DNA from: Hesseltinella vesiculosa
Lineage: Eukaryota > Mucoromycota > Mucoromycetes > Mucorales > Cunninghamellaceae
Length of the DNA stretch: 64,000 nt
Direction of reading: 5' to 3'
Assembly (NCBI GenBank): GCA_002104935.1
Contig: MCGT01000002.1
Location: 496,001 to 560,000, forward strand
Both the position numbers and the translations under genes were made by a program. Below the pieces are notes generated by a model. The model had not been told where the DNA came from. It saw only the letters and a list, made by a program, of their open reading frames with translations, and did no database searches. The number at the start of each line of letters is the position of its first letter. The stretch's first letter is position 1. Positions 44,594 through 56,640 of the stretch are shown here, piece by piece.

Positions 44594-47282
44594 TGAGCGC
44601 AAGGCTTTTTTTTTTTTTTTTTTTGGGAGGGAGCTTGATTTACCTTTCCATGGGATGCGGTTGGCATGAGGTGTCGGCTCTTGAGGAAGAGGGCGGCGCT
44701 TCATCTGGAGAGAGGGCTGGAGTCGATGGGAGCCGTCGTTTTCCAAATAATCTTTCAATGTGGAGGAACGCTGGTTGTTCTGTGGACGTCGCTGCTGAAG
44801 AGAGGGCAAAGGATGACTGGAGGCTACAGAAGGGATGGCCGGCCGATAAGCAGATGAAGAGGAAGACGATGGTTTGTTGGAAGGTGTGGCAAGGGCGATC
44901 GCGTTGGAGGCAAGGGAATTGACAGTGGCAAAGGGATCGTCGTCCTGGAGGCGCAAGGGTCGCTGTTGGAGGGAAGCTGGAGGCTGGCGGATGGAGTCCA
45001 GGATCGACTTGCTGTTGGTCAGGTCTTGCAACAGATCCTGGGCTGTGCGAGAGATGGGCTGGCGTTGACGCACACCGGAAATACGCATGCGCGTGGACGG
45101 GCGGATTTTTTTGCGTGGCAGCGATGGCACGGACGTTTCTTGTTCCAGTTGTTTCAGCATGTCTTCCAGGTCGTCGTGCTGGCTGCCGTTGACCTCTTGA
45201 TCTCGCTGGTCGGATGGTTCTGAGACCTCGGTCTCCTCCTTGCTGTCGCTGGGATCAGGGGCAGAAGAGACAGGCTTGGGGGGCAAATGACGAGGCAAAG
45301 GTGGAGGGCCGTTCATCTTGTTCTTGAGGCTTGAGGGTGCTGGGGGGCTCGGGTAGCTGTCATTGGATGGGTTGGAAGGTTGGGGGTGATGGTCTGGGGA
45401 GGTGCTCGCTACTGGGCGATAGGGTCGTCGTTGTTTTTGTTGAGGCGAAGAATAGAGGTCGTTGGTAACCTGGATGCCATTGGGCGGTGTGGATGGCTGG
45501 TTGGCGGGCAGCTGGCCAAAGGTGGCCGACATTGGTTGGTCGATATCTGGGCTGCAGCTGGCACTGCTGATGAGATCAGCGTCAACTTGGTAGGCGGAGG
45601 AGGAGGTAGTTAGTGAATGGCAAATATCCATAGCATTCACAGCGTGATCTTGTTGAAAGGAGTGGCTGTCTTGGTGTAGATCATCTTCGCTGTCGTCCTC
45701 TTCGGTATAGCTGTCCGAGTAATAATCCGACTGGTATGAGAATTCCATGCGACCAACCATGAATCCTTGTTGTTCATGGATCTCTGGCACCTGCTGCTGT
45801 TCTTGGGTGACCTTGTCACTGTCGGCATCATTGGCCGTATCCTCTCGGGTCTCTTCTCGGCCTTGGTCTTGATCGAGGGTTGGGACGGCCTGGTCTTGCG
45901 GTTTGGGAGGTTCTTGAGGGCCGGGTAGATCGAGCACCTTGGCTTTGTCGTACAGCACTTGCAATTTGACATAATCGACGGCTTCTGCATTTTCAGAATG
46001 AAAAAAAAATGAGCATGTGCCACATTCTTTGCTGAGATTCAAACGTACTTGGCATCTCGCTATGGCCACCGAATTCTTCAACCATGGCATCCAGGTCGTC
46101 ATCAGCATCAATGTGACTGGCTTGATCTTCCATCATAGCATAGGCCTATGCAAAATCAAAAAGAGCGTAAGCAGCCCTGCTTATCCTATCCATGCACTTG
46201 CCTTGTTGACAGTCGCTCCATGCCTGGTCATGCCGCTGTGGAAGGAGGTCAGATTTTGTTGGAGAAAGGATAGGCGTTCATGTTCCAATTTTTCGAATTC
46301 TTGGCACGTGTATTGCCAGCGGTCATTCCATTCGGTGGTGACCAATTCCAGTTCGGCCATGGCTTCATCGTAGGCTTGTTCTAAACAGACAGGAGTAAGA
46401 ATGCTTTGTTACCGCCCTTTTGTTTCCACTTACGACACTGCTTCATGGCATTGTTGGCTCGTCGATAGGTCAGTTCTTTCGTCTTGCCAGTGGTTTGTTG
46501 CATCATCTCATTGGCTTTGCTGCATTCTGCATTGTATCGATCACGTGCCTAACATGCCAATCATCAGTGAGGCAAAGACTTTCCTTTTTTGAGCTTACCC
46601 GTAAAACGCAATTCACCTGTAGAAAGTGAAACAAGAAAACTGGTCAGATTGTCGCGGGGGAAAAAATAAAATGGACACGCTTGCCTGTAACTGTCTGGTA
46701 TTGTAAAGTTGCTTGGTGGTGGATTGTAGCTGTAACCAAAGGAAGAAAGGGGAGGTGAGACGGCGGTCGTAGGCAAGGCGATTGGGCTTGCCTCTTTTCG
46801 AAGTTGCTTTTGTTTTAAGACCAAGGCACTCAAAGGGGCGATGGTATAGGTCTTGAGAGACTCGGACAAGTCCAGGTGTTCTTGAGCCAGCAAGGACCAT
46901 TGATCTTCCATGGTGTCGAGAGTGACTCCAAGCTGGCCGGTTTCTTCACAAGCTCGGACCAGCTGGGCCATGGCCGACAGCTGCGCAGCATGCTGTTCTT
47001 CAAACGTCGCCCTACAATGTCAAAAGTCAATAAAAGAAGGAAAGTGAGTGTCTCAAGTTGCTGCACCAAGGAAGCTTTTACCGAGCTTCATAGATAACCA
47101 AGAGGTTCTCGCATGTTTTCTTGGCTTGACGCATGCGATTGACAAGGACAGATACGCCATTGGTTTTAGCGTTTTCCTACGTGACATTATAAAAAAGGAA
47201 AAAGTGAGCAGGTAGTCGAACATCATTCCTATGGCAGCATGTAACCCTAGTTTACCCAAAATTGATCTTCGAAACGAGACAT
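44517..47282 (-). CDS. F-BAR domain protein (720 aa)
   Basis: Ten exons on minus (47,282-47,256; 47,176-47,082; 47,011-46,792; 46,729-46,685; 46,616-46,599; 46,548-46,434; 46,380-46,202; 46,145-46,049; 45,984-44,644; 44,542-44,517), 2,163 bases. The N-terminal 260 residues form an F-BAR coiled domain: MSRFEDQFW, GVSVLVNRMRQAKKTCENLL, RATFEEQHAAQLSAMAQ, ARDRYNAECSKANEMMQ, WNDRWQYTCQEFEKLEHERL, as in Cdc15/Imp2/Hof1 cytokinesis proteins that bend membrane and scaffold the contractile ring. The rest is disordered with acidic and Pro-rich parts (PPPLPRHLPPKP, RRPLPQEPTP). No SH3 domain is seen at the C-terminus. Introns 3, 4 and 7 use GC-AG splice sites. The last intron holds a (GA)n run (44,562-44,589). 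Confidence 0.82.
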
Positions 47283-47462
47283 TGTGCTAGAGGAGAAGAA
47301 AAGAGGGAGAAAGAACTTTGCCAGGCAATGCGTGTTTGAAAAAAAAAAGGTCGAAAAAAACAGACTTCCAAAACGGGCAGTTCCGCAAAAAAAAAAAAAC
47401 CTGGGTCCAGCTGATTTCTTTTTTTTTTTTTTTTTTTTTTTCAAAGACAACTTGGTGGCAGC
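47283..47462. promoter_or_regulatory. Divergent promoter, F-BAR / copper-fist gene
   Basis: 180 bases between facing-apart starts, with poly-A (47,385-47,399) and a poly-T run of about 23 (47,418-47,440). I looked for TTTGCTC-type copper response elements and saw none. Confidence 0.45.
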
Positions 47463-48703
47463 ATGCTGATTGATGGCAAAAAGGTTGCTTGTGGTATGAT
47501 TCTATCGTTTGAATGTCCTGTTGAACGCATTTATTTACTTGTTTTCTTGTTTCAATGACAGCGTCATGCATCAAGGTATGAACAGACAATGAGAGCTCGA
47601 TGGCTGCGTCCTATTTGGCTCATGCATTTACATTCCTTATCATAGGGCCATCGAGCAACCCATTGCAATCATCGAGATCGACCATTAGTAGAGATCAAAA
47701 AGGTGGGACGACCCAGTACACAATGCAAAAAGTGCCGAGAACTGCGTCGAGTTCGACAACTTCATGTGAAATGTAACTGCAACCAAGATGCCCTGAGAAT
47801 ACAGAAAGGTAAAAAGGAAGGTTTGCCTGTTATGGTGAATGCTCACGTCTTGATAGACCAGGACGAGTCACCGATCCGCAGACTGCTGGAAAACAGCAAA
47901 CTTCGAACGATTGTGCCAAGACTGTCTCAGCCGTGGTCGTCTGATGATGAATTATCGCCAGTGCTCCAGCCACCTTTGGCCAACCTATTTCCTACCTCAC
48001 CTACGCCTGTGCCTTCCAGGTCTTCGCCTGCGCTGTCATGCTGTTCATCCACAGATCTGCCTGATCCGGCCATCACGATCTCATCGACGCTTGCCGGCCC
48101 TGTGTATACGCCTTTGACGCCGCTCACAGCTGTCGACAAGCCACCATCCTGTTGCGGTCCATCTCCATCACACACCACGTTGGCATCGTCCTGCTGCTCA
48201 TCGTCGACAGAGGAGCCTTCGCATCAAGTCACAACCACTATGTGTGAGGATGGTTGCTGCAGCTCCAAACAACGCAATGCCAAGGGTGAGATCATTCGGA
48301 TTGTTACCTGTCGCTGTGGTGATGCGTGCGCCTGTGTGGGATGCGATGCCCATCCATCACGTGCATTGAAATCGCAAGATCAAGATCCCTATGCAGGCTA
48401 TATCGAAGCCGTCCAGGCCAGCTCGACCGTATTGACGCCTTCTCAGGACGACACCAAGGCCATTGCCCCTTCGTCCATTCTTGCTCAAGATGGTTCCTTA
48501 CGATGCGGTTGTGGTTGTGGCCATCTCTTTGAAGAATGTAACAACTGCTTTGATGAGCTGTGTCAAGGTAAATCGGGAGAGCAAAGGAAAGAAGAGGAGG
48601 CAGGGTGATTGTGTTTCCATGGAAACATTGACTTTTTCTTTTTTTCTTTTTTTTTTTTTATTACTTTGTAGGCTACTACGCCCATCAACCCTCATCCTTG
48701 TAA
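47463..48703 (+). CDS. Copper-fist transcription factor (Mac1/Ace1 class)
   Basis: Four exons (47,463-47,493; 47,562-47,575; 47,646-48,567; 48,672-48,703), 999 bases, 332 aa. The first three exons together encode the complete copper fist: MLIDGKKVACASCIKGHRA, then HCNHRDRPLVEIKKVGRPST and QCKKCRELRR with the HVKCNC end, all zinc/copper cysteines present. The C-terminal part has several Cys clusters (CCSS, CCGP, SCCSSS, CEDGCCSS), a C-x-C-type repeat TCRCGDACACVGCDAH like the copper-sensing repeats of Mac1, and CGCGCGHLFEECNNCFDELC. It should bind DNA in the nucleus and respond to copper. Exon 2 is only 14 bases; starting at the apparent ATG of the large exon would lose half of the fist. Confidence 0.92.
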
Positions 48704-48999
48704 GAACCCAACATCCTCTTTGCATGATCGCCCGAACTTTTTCTGGGCATTTCCCCTCCCCCTTGCCTCCCTCCTTTTTTTTTCATATTATACCTTTTGT
48801 TCTGTATTTTTAACTCTTGCATGTGTGTTTGTGTCGCTTTTAAATTATAATAAATTCATTTTTTTATTTGCGTATTAGCATGCCTTTTTTTTTAAAAAAA
48901 AAGGAGGGGGTGGATGAAGTGTTTAAAAAAAGACAAAGGGTTAGAAACGACTCTGCGCAAAAAGGAGGTAAAAAAAAAAGAGGGGGGTTTGAAAAAAAA
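48704..48999. other. Convergent 3' ends
   Basis: AT-rich, with AATAAA-type signals near 48,850 and poly-T/poly-A next to the following stop codon. No gene. Confidence 0.5.
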
Positions 49000-50594
49000 T
49001 CATCGACGGAGCATGCCAGTGGAGGTGGAGGGGCCAGGAACCGGTGGTGAGTAGATCACAGGTTGCATAGGATAATAGGCATAGGTAGGATGCAAGTAAA
49101 CAGGGTATGGCATGTTGGCAGGAGGATGGGCAGGTGGTTGAGGAGGTGGGGTGCGGTTGCGATGGATACCTGAAAGAGAAGAGGGTGAAGGCGAGGGAGA
49201 TCGACGCTGTTGTTGCTGTTGCTGTTGTTGTTGTTGTTGATGAAGAAGATGCTGCTGCATGACATGATTGGTGGTGGAGGCATTGGTGGCCATGGGATGA
49301 GGCCGCTTTTTGTTGGGGTATTGGCCTTGAGGAAGGGGGTAAGCGGGCGATTGGGAATGCATCCAAGAGGGCGGCTGTTGCTGGTACTGGAGCATGAGCT
49401 GGTGTTGATGTTCTTGTTGCAATTGCTGGAAATTGAGGCTATGGGAGCCGGCCTCGGGTAAAGAGGCCAGGAGACCTTCGACTTTGACATTGGAGCTGTC
49501 GATGCGGGTGGTCGGGCGAGGGGTTTTGCTTTTTTTTTCGAGCTCGATTTGGGTCATGACATCCATAGCCGAAGGGAGATGGGTCATGGAAGAGGCATGA
49601 CGCAGCGCCGGCTGTTTCTGGTGGGGTGGAGGTTGATGGTGGAGGTGGAAGAGCGACAGCTGGTGCTGATGATGTTGCTGCAATTGCTGGCGCATGTGCA
49701 TTTGGCTGCCTTCTGTCAGGTACATCGCTGGCGGATGGGGCGATCTGGCACGAGGGGCATGGATGGCACGTCGAGTCTGAAAGTCGTCCTTTTTGCGACC
49801 ATGCGACTCTTCGCCGGCTGAATGGCGTTGCGCGGGCGATCGAGTAGGTGGATCCTGTGCAAGATGGTTGCTGGAATGCACACCTTGAATACGATACAAA
49901 CGATTGGACGTGGAGGGCGACAAGCTTGGAGGGCTACTTTGTTTGCTGCTACCACTGTTTCGGTTGCCCTGGATCCAACCGTCATTCTCTATTAAAAAAA
50001 ATTAAATCCTCTGGCCCTTTTTTTTATCTATCTTACCTCCACTGTCCGAGTCTTCCGAATCATCCTCTTCCTCCTCCTCATCGTCACTGGGTAGAGGCTG
50101 GATGGTTTTCTTGTTGATGGAGGACGAGGAGGAAGAAGAATGGATCATGCCGTAGCGACGAGTGGGTGCGGTCAGCAGGTGCGATTCTTCTTCGGAGGAC
50201 GAATAGGTTGGCTCATCGTCATCGTCATCTTCATCGTCGCTTGGCATGCATTGTTTGTTTCTTGTCCGTCTGGCTGGTCAAATCAAAAAATATGGAAAAA
50301 AATGTAAATCCTTTGTTCTTTGACACTCCCCGCCACGCAGCTTTGCAATGCTCCGCTTGGATTTTCTTTGTCTCCCCCCCCCCCAAAAAAAAAGGATCCC
50401 CCTTGGCTATCCCTTTTCACTTTTTTTTTCTCTATGCATCCTTCACTGACATGCTGGAGGTTGCATGTTGTTTTTCTGTATGCAGCTCTGTTTTTTGTTA
50501 TCTTACCCGGTGTGACTAGAATGGTGGAAGGCATGGACGACGCCGGAGATGGATCAGTCAATGATAGATTTGTAAACAAGTTCTCCACTGACAT
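49000..50594 (-). CDS. Gln/His-rich disordered protein (437 aa)
   Basis: Three exons on minus (50,594-50,507; 50,273-50,037; 49,988-49,000), 1,314 bases. N-terminus MSVENLFTNLSLTDPSPASS, then an acidic block (SDDEDDDDDEPTYSSSEEE) and a second (DDEEEEEDDSEDSD), a Ser/Arg-rich middle, and Gln/His-rich low complexity including an uninterrupted run of about eleven Gln, ending in Pro/Tyr-rich PYPVYLHPTYAYYPMQPV. No folded domain recognised. The composition is that of a transcription cofactor or RNA-granule protein, but this is inference. The intron 2 acceptor lies in poly-A and could shift by a codon. Confidence 0.65.
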
Positions 50595-51137
50595 ATTTTA
50601 GGGGGGGGGTATCACGGTGTAATGTAGAAGAAAGCAATAGAGAATATAACAAAAATAGAATACTACTCAAACACAAAAAGAGATGCAAATGATTGGCAAG
50701 GGAGTGAGGAAGAGAAGAAGAAAAAAAATGGGTGGAAGAGAGAGAGAGGAAAAGCAGACGTTTTTGAAAAAAAGACTTTTTACAATCGGTTGATGACCCC
50801 TTGTTTATTGTAAAAAGTAAAAATAGGTACAAGTTTGATTTTCCCTTGTGGGCAATCCAGGTGGCGTCTCTCTGTCGTATTGATTGTTTATTTTACACTC
50901 AGGAGCAAAAGTCGTGCCGTCCTCGGTTCCAGAACAATCAAAAAAGCGGCTGTTCTCCAAAAAGCCCACTCCTATTTTGAGACATTCTGTAATTGCACTT
51001 GACTGTGTGTGTTAATCACTTGCCAATATCAAGAAATAAAAAAAAACCAGGGTTTTGTTTATTTTAAAAAAAAAGTGGGATGGGGTCATACGAAGAGATG
51101 GGGAGATGGGGGAGGGGGGGGTCATTTATTTTCAGCT
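50595..51137. other. Intergenic
   Basis: Upstream of the disordered protein and 3' of V-ATPase c. GA-rich run at about 50,736-50,753 and G-run at 51,108-51,120. No gene. Confidence 0.5.
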
Positions 51138-52075
51138 TTAGTTGCAGACACCTTCACCACCCGAGGCCTTGGTGTTCAAAATCAAAGCGACAATCAAACC
51201 ATAAAGGCCCAACACTTCAGCGAAAATCAAAATCAAAATCTATAAAAGCATCCAGGTGAGTGAGAAAAACGTGCCTCTCCTTTTTCTTTTCACCGGCACG
51301 TTTTTTAAATTTTTTATCCTTTGTATCATTGGGCTTACCATGCCGACAAACATTCTTGGTTGTTGAGCGGTGGCACGCACACCAGCATCACCAGTAATAC
51401 CAATAGCAATACCAGCAGCCAACTAATTATGTTCATTAGCCACTGGGCATCTTTTTAAATAGCCACTTACACATGAGAGACCAACACTCAAACCAGCACC
51501 AAATTGGATGAAACCACTGTATAATGTTTGCTTCATGGCCACTATGTCAAAACGGTCAGGTCTTGGCTCCTTTTTAGAAAAGATGTAAACTTACAGCCGC
51601 TAGATAACAAGACCGACACCACTACGCCATAGATACCCAAGATACCAGCCATGACGACAGGCACAATACACTTCAACACAAGGTCAGGACGAAGCACACC
51701 CATAGCAGACAAACCAACCCCGGATTTGGCAGTACCATAAGCAGCACCAAGACCTAAGCGTTTAAAAAAAATGTCAAACGTTTTCGTTCTCTGTGTCACC
51801 TTGAACGCCCAGCTTTTTTTCTCTTGCAGATGCGGGACGTCTTTGCCATCCCCCCCCCGTTCCCCCTTGAGTGTTTCCAATTCATTCTTTTTTTTAACAG
51901 TTTCTTCTCTTGCTGTCAACCAACTTACAGCTGAACACGATAGCAGCAGTGCAGCCCATGGAGCCGAAGAAGGGAGCATAAACAGGACTATCAAAACGAG
52001 AGGGTCAACCGCCTACTCATGAAAGAGGTTTTTTTTTTTTCTAATACTGCCATGCACTTACCAGTAATCAGCCAT
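51138..52075 (-). CDS. VMA3: V-ATPase proteolipid subunit c
   Basis: Six exons on minus (52,075-52,062; 51,987-51,929; 51,753-51,595; 51,541-51,471; 51,422-51,339; 51,239-51,138), 489 bases, 162 aa, the family's usual length. Four membrane helices: [60 protein letters not shown] and [19 protein letters not shown]. The proton-carrying Glu is residue 137 in LIFAEVLG. Subunit c forms the rotating ring of the vacuolar/Golgi proton pump. Start MADYCPVYAPFF is spread over a 14-base first exon. Tandem helix pairs with the [20 protein letters not shown] loop are all present. Confidence 0.95.
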
Positions 52076-52781
52076 TTTTTAAGAGTCTATATAAAATAAT
52101 AAAAAATAGAATGACCGGACAAAAGAAGAACATGCAAACAGGTGCAGAAAAGGACATCAAAAAAAATTCAGATGAGAAAATACGTACTTCTTCATGGGTA
52201 CAAAATGATACCACATCACGCCATTGGCCTAATCCATCTGTTCCGGTTGGTCTCTACCACCAACGTCTCTTTCTTTTTTTTCTTTTTACTTCATCTGCCC
52301 AATCAACTTACATATATAAGGTAACAAAGGAGAAATGTATACAAGTGAAGATGAGAAAAAAGAGAGAAGAAAAAGGGGAGCCCACCGAAAAACAACAAAA
52401 AAATAACAAAACCAAACTCAGCAACGGAAGTGAGTTTTTTTTGGCCTGGGTGAAAAGAAACTTGTGGCAACGCGCAAAAAAAACAAACGGTCGACTTTTT
52501 TTCATCGAACGCTTTTTGAAACACTCTAGGATAACCCACTGATGTTACATCTGCTCCTTTCTAAAATCTAAAAAAATTGGCGAGGCATGCAGGAAAAGAG
52601 TCATCCTTTACTATTGAGGCCGAGCCTGCTTTCGTCTCGAGGGCGCTGAGAGATGAATAGAAATTAACATGGCTTTTTTTCATATCTTTTAAAAACGTAA
52701 GAGAGGAGTAGAACGAGTAGAACATCAGAAACGACATCAGCTATGGTACATGGGTTGCCATAAGCGGCATGAGAGGAAAAA
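52076..52781. other. Intergenic
   Basis: 706 bases. V-ATPase c upstream region followed by 3' side of the ERF4-like gene. Long A/T runs, no gene supported. Confidence 0.5.
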
Positions 52782-53777
52782 TCAGTCAAAGACCTGGATT
52801 TCCAACTATTAAAAAAAATGAGTGATCGACAACACCAATAATAAAAACTTACGAATAAAAAGGCAGTTTTGACAGGATTGCGTATCGATAACTTCTGTGG
52901 ATGATACACCGAGTCATTTTCTTTGTCGATAAAGTCCAATAGCTCGTGGATGGTCTAGCATAAAAAAAACCGTCAACATGGTCGTTGGCCAAGTTATCTT
53001 TCTGTCTACCTTGTGATAATTGGAGTCGAAGAACACAGGCCAAAGGTATATGGTGAGGATTTCCAGCACATTGTAAATGACCCCAGACCAAGACAGTTGC
53101 TCAGCATTGCGTAAAAGTTGATTGATGGTATCGATGGTATGCTTGAATTGCTCGGGGGTAATCTTTCAGAAAAAATGAGTGAATCCATTTTCGAGTGGAT
53201 CCATTTTCGTTTTCGTTTTCTTACCTTGTCTATCAAGGTGGTGGGCATGTCGGTACAGAACTGGGTGATGCCATCACCTTTGGAATAGTCTCGCTCGATG
53301 CGAATGGCCTTGGCAGCAACATATTGATTCATATCAATCATGACCTTATCCTTGGTGGTGTCTGGCATGTTCAGTTTTTGACTCGGATGAGGGCTTTCGC
53401 TGTTGGCTGTCGACGACACAGGACTATGTTCTCCGGTTTCTTTGACTTGCATAGCCCACGAATGCGTCTCTAATGAAATGGTGAGAAAGTGGAAAGAAAA
53501 AAAGGAGTTTTTTTTTTTTTTTTTTTTTTTTTTGATTTTTCATTTCTTCCGCCTAAGCGAAAACAAAGGTACCTTTGCTCAAAGGGAGATGCTTGGGGTG
53601 AACAAGGGGCGTGGCACTATCCCATGAGTTGGGCCTGGGTTTCCGACGAAAATGGTCAGGAGTGGTCAAAGGTAAAGTACAGGAGTACCGTTGATCCAGA
53701 CGCGAGGAAGACTGCTGATAAGGCAGCACGCATGACTCAGATTTTCGATGATGCTTGGCGTCGCTCTTAGTGTGCAT
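52782..53777 (-). CDS. ERF4: Erf4/Golgin-A7-type palmitoyltransferase subunit
   Basis: Five exons on minus (53,777-53,573; 53,469-53,225; 53,162-53,010; 52,954-52,853; 52,805-52,782), 729 bases, 242 aa. The C-terminal 120 residues match the Golgin A7/ERF4 domain from start to end: IRIERDYSKGDGITQFCTDM, PTTLIDKITPEQFKHTI, NQLLRNAEQLSWSG, LEILTIYLWPVFF, IDKENDSVYHPQKLSIRNPV and the ending LEIQVFD. Erf4 pairs with the DHHC enzyme Erf2 at the ER to palmitoylate Ras. The first 120 residues are a poorly conserved, Ser/His/Pro-rich tail. Its last exon is 24 bases. Divergent from the ubiquitin-eL40 gene. Confidence 0.85.
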
Positions 53778-54106
53778 TTTTTTTAAAAAATAAAAAAATA
53801 AAACGGGTGACTTAATCGTTTTCTTGTTGCCTCGTTGAAGAAGAAGGAAAAGGAAAGAGAAGCCTGTTTCTCGAGAAGAAAAGAGGTTGTCATGGTAACA
53901 CCGAGAATGATTTGATGAGACTTGCCATCTGATTGGTCAAAAGCCAAGCCCAGCCATTTTCAAAAAGAAAAACACCCGCTGGGGCAAAAGTTTCTCCTTT
54001 TTTCTTCCTCTTCATTCTTTCTTGTCAAAGGTAATAACAGCATCCATCCATCGACCATCCATCCAACAAACGATTGACAACCATCCATTATTCAATAGTA
54101 TTTACG
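53778..54106. promoter_or_regulatory. Divergent promoter, ERF4 / ubiquitin-eL40
   Basis: 329 bases. On the right-hand side a long pyrimidine tract (about 53,990-54,025) and repeated CCATCC units just before the ubiquitin start, typical of a strongly expressed ribosomal-protein leader. An intron in the leader (GTAATAAC at about 54,030) is possible. Confidence 0.4.
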
Positions 54107-54555
<449 letters not shown>

Positions 54556-54973
54556 GCGACTCGCTTTTTTTTTTGGGTCACCAAAAAGACGATCCCCTCT
54601 TTTTTTATTTTTCTTCTCTCATTTGTAATTTTTGATTAAAAATAAAAAAAGAAAACCCAACTTGCCTTTGTCATTCCTATTACTTTCCTTCCATAGGCGC
54701 GTAAAGAAACGCAGGGCAGCCTTCGATGACTCGGCCAAGACACCGAATTTTTTTTACAGTAAAAATGGATGAAAAAGGATCAATGGGGTGGAGAGGTTTA
54801 TTTTTTTTTTAAAAAAAAGGGAGGGAGATGAAGTCTTGTAGGGGAAGGGGATGTCTGCATAGAAAAACTAAGGGGTAAGGATGAACAGGGTTTCGTTTTT
54901 TTTTGAAGATACACACCTGTTAGTAAAGGGGAGGGAGGGGGAGAGAGGGAAAATAAAGATAAAAGGGAGATGT
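54556..54973. other. Convergent 3' ends
   Basis: AT-rich untranslated sequence between ubiquitin-eL40 and Ran; AATAAA near 54,642; no gene. Confidence 0.5.
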
Positions 54974-55964
<991 letters not shown>

Positions 55965-56640
55965 GTCTAACTGTTGATGGAAAGGTAAAAAAAAAATGAT
56001 AAGCGACGATGGAACTTTACTCGTCTCGGTGCTATCGTTCAAGCGTCCTCCTGTCTTCCAAAACCATACAAAAACGATCGTAAACAGTAGTCGATGGATG
56101 GATGGAAGGAATACCGGATGGATGCGTAGAGTGAACAAGGGTGGCGTCAGGTTACTTACGTATGAACGATGAAGATGAAATGAGTGAAAGAGAAAACAAA
56201 AACGAAAAAAAAATGGCCAGCCTAAAAAAAAGCCCACCCGTTTTCAATGTCCGCGCTCCAAATTGGGAAAAGGTCGTACAAGCCTTTGTGAGCAAAGCTG
56301 ATGAGATGTTGAGCAATCCACCGACATTCTTGTCTGCACACGCACTGCGCACTACAAAAAAATGAAATAATAAAGCAACTACTCCTTACTTTACCTCCCT
56401 TTTTTCTTCGGTAAAACCATCCACAATCGTCTCGGGGAAAAAAAATCATGCAAAATAATCACTTGGGTTTTTTGTGTTCAGTCGTCATAGCCTTGCCTCC
56501 TCCAATCAAAAACCTTGGCTGATGTCTTGCCAATGCCATGAAGAGCAAGCGAAAAAAAAAGGTTGGGGGGGGGGTGAATAAATTACACCTGCTGATCCGT
56601 CTTTTTTTATCTCTTTTTCTTAATTCTTCACCTTTTTAAC
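55965..56640. other. Divergent intergenic region
   Basis: 676 bases between Ran (-) and the gene at 56,641 (+). It includes one modest frame on the plus strand (56,186-56,365), listed separately. Otherwise homopolymers and a poly-G run (56,565-56,574). Confidence 0.4.
56186..56365 (+). CDS. Possible small ORF, unknown (59 aa)
   Basis: Frame containing PPVFNVRAPNWEKVVQAFV and SKADEMLSNPPTFLSAHAL, ending Lys-Lys-stop at 56,363-56,365. The composition is protein-like but the segment sits in the Ran promoter region, with no recognised family and no clear splice partners. Confidence 0.25.
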   Translation, partial: ERENKNEKKMASLKKSPPVFNVRAPNWEKVVQAFVSKADEMLSNPPTFLSAHALRTTKK

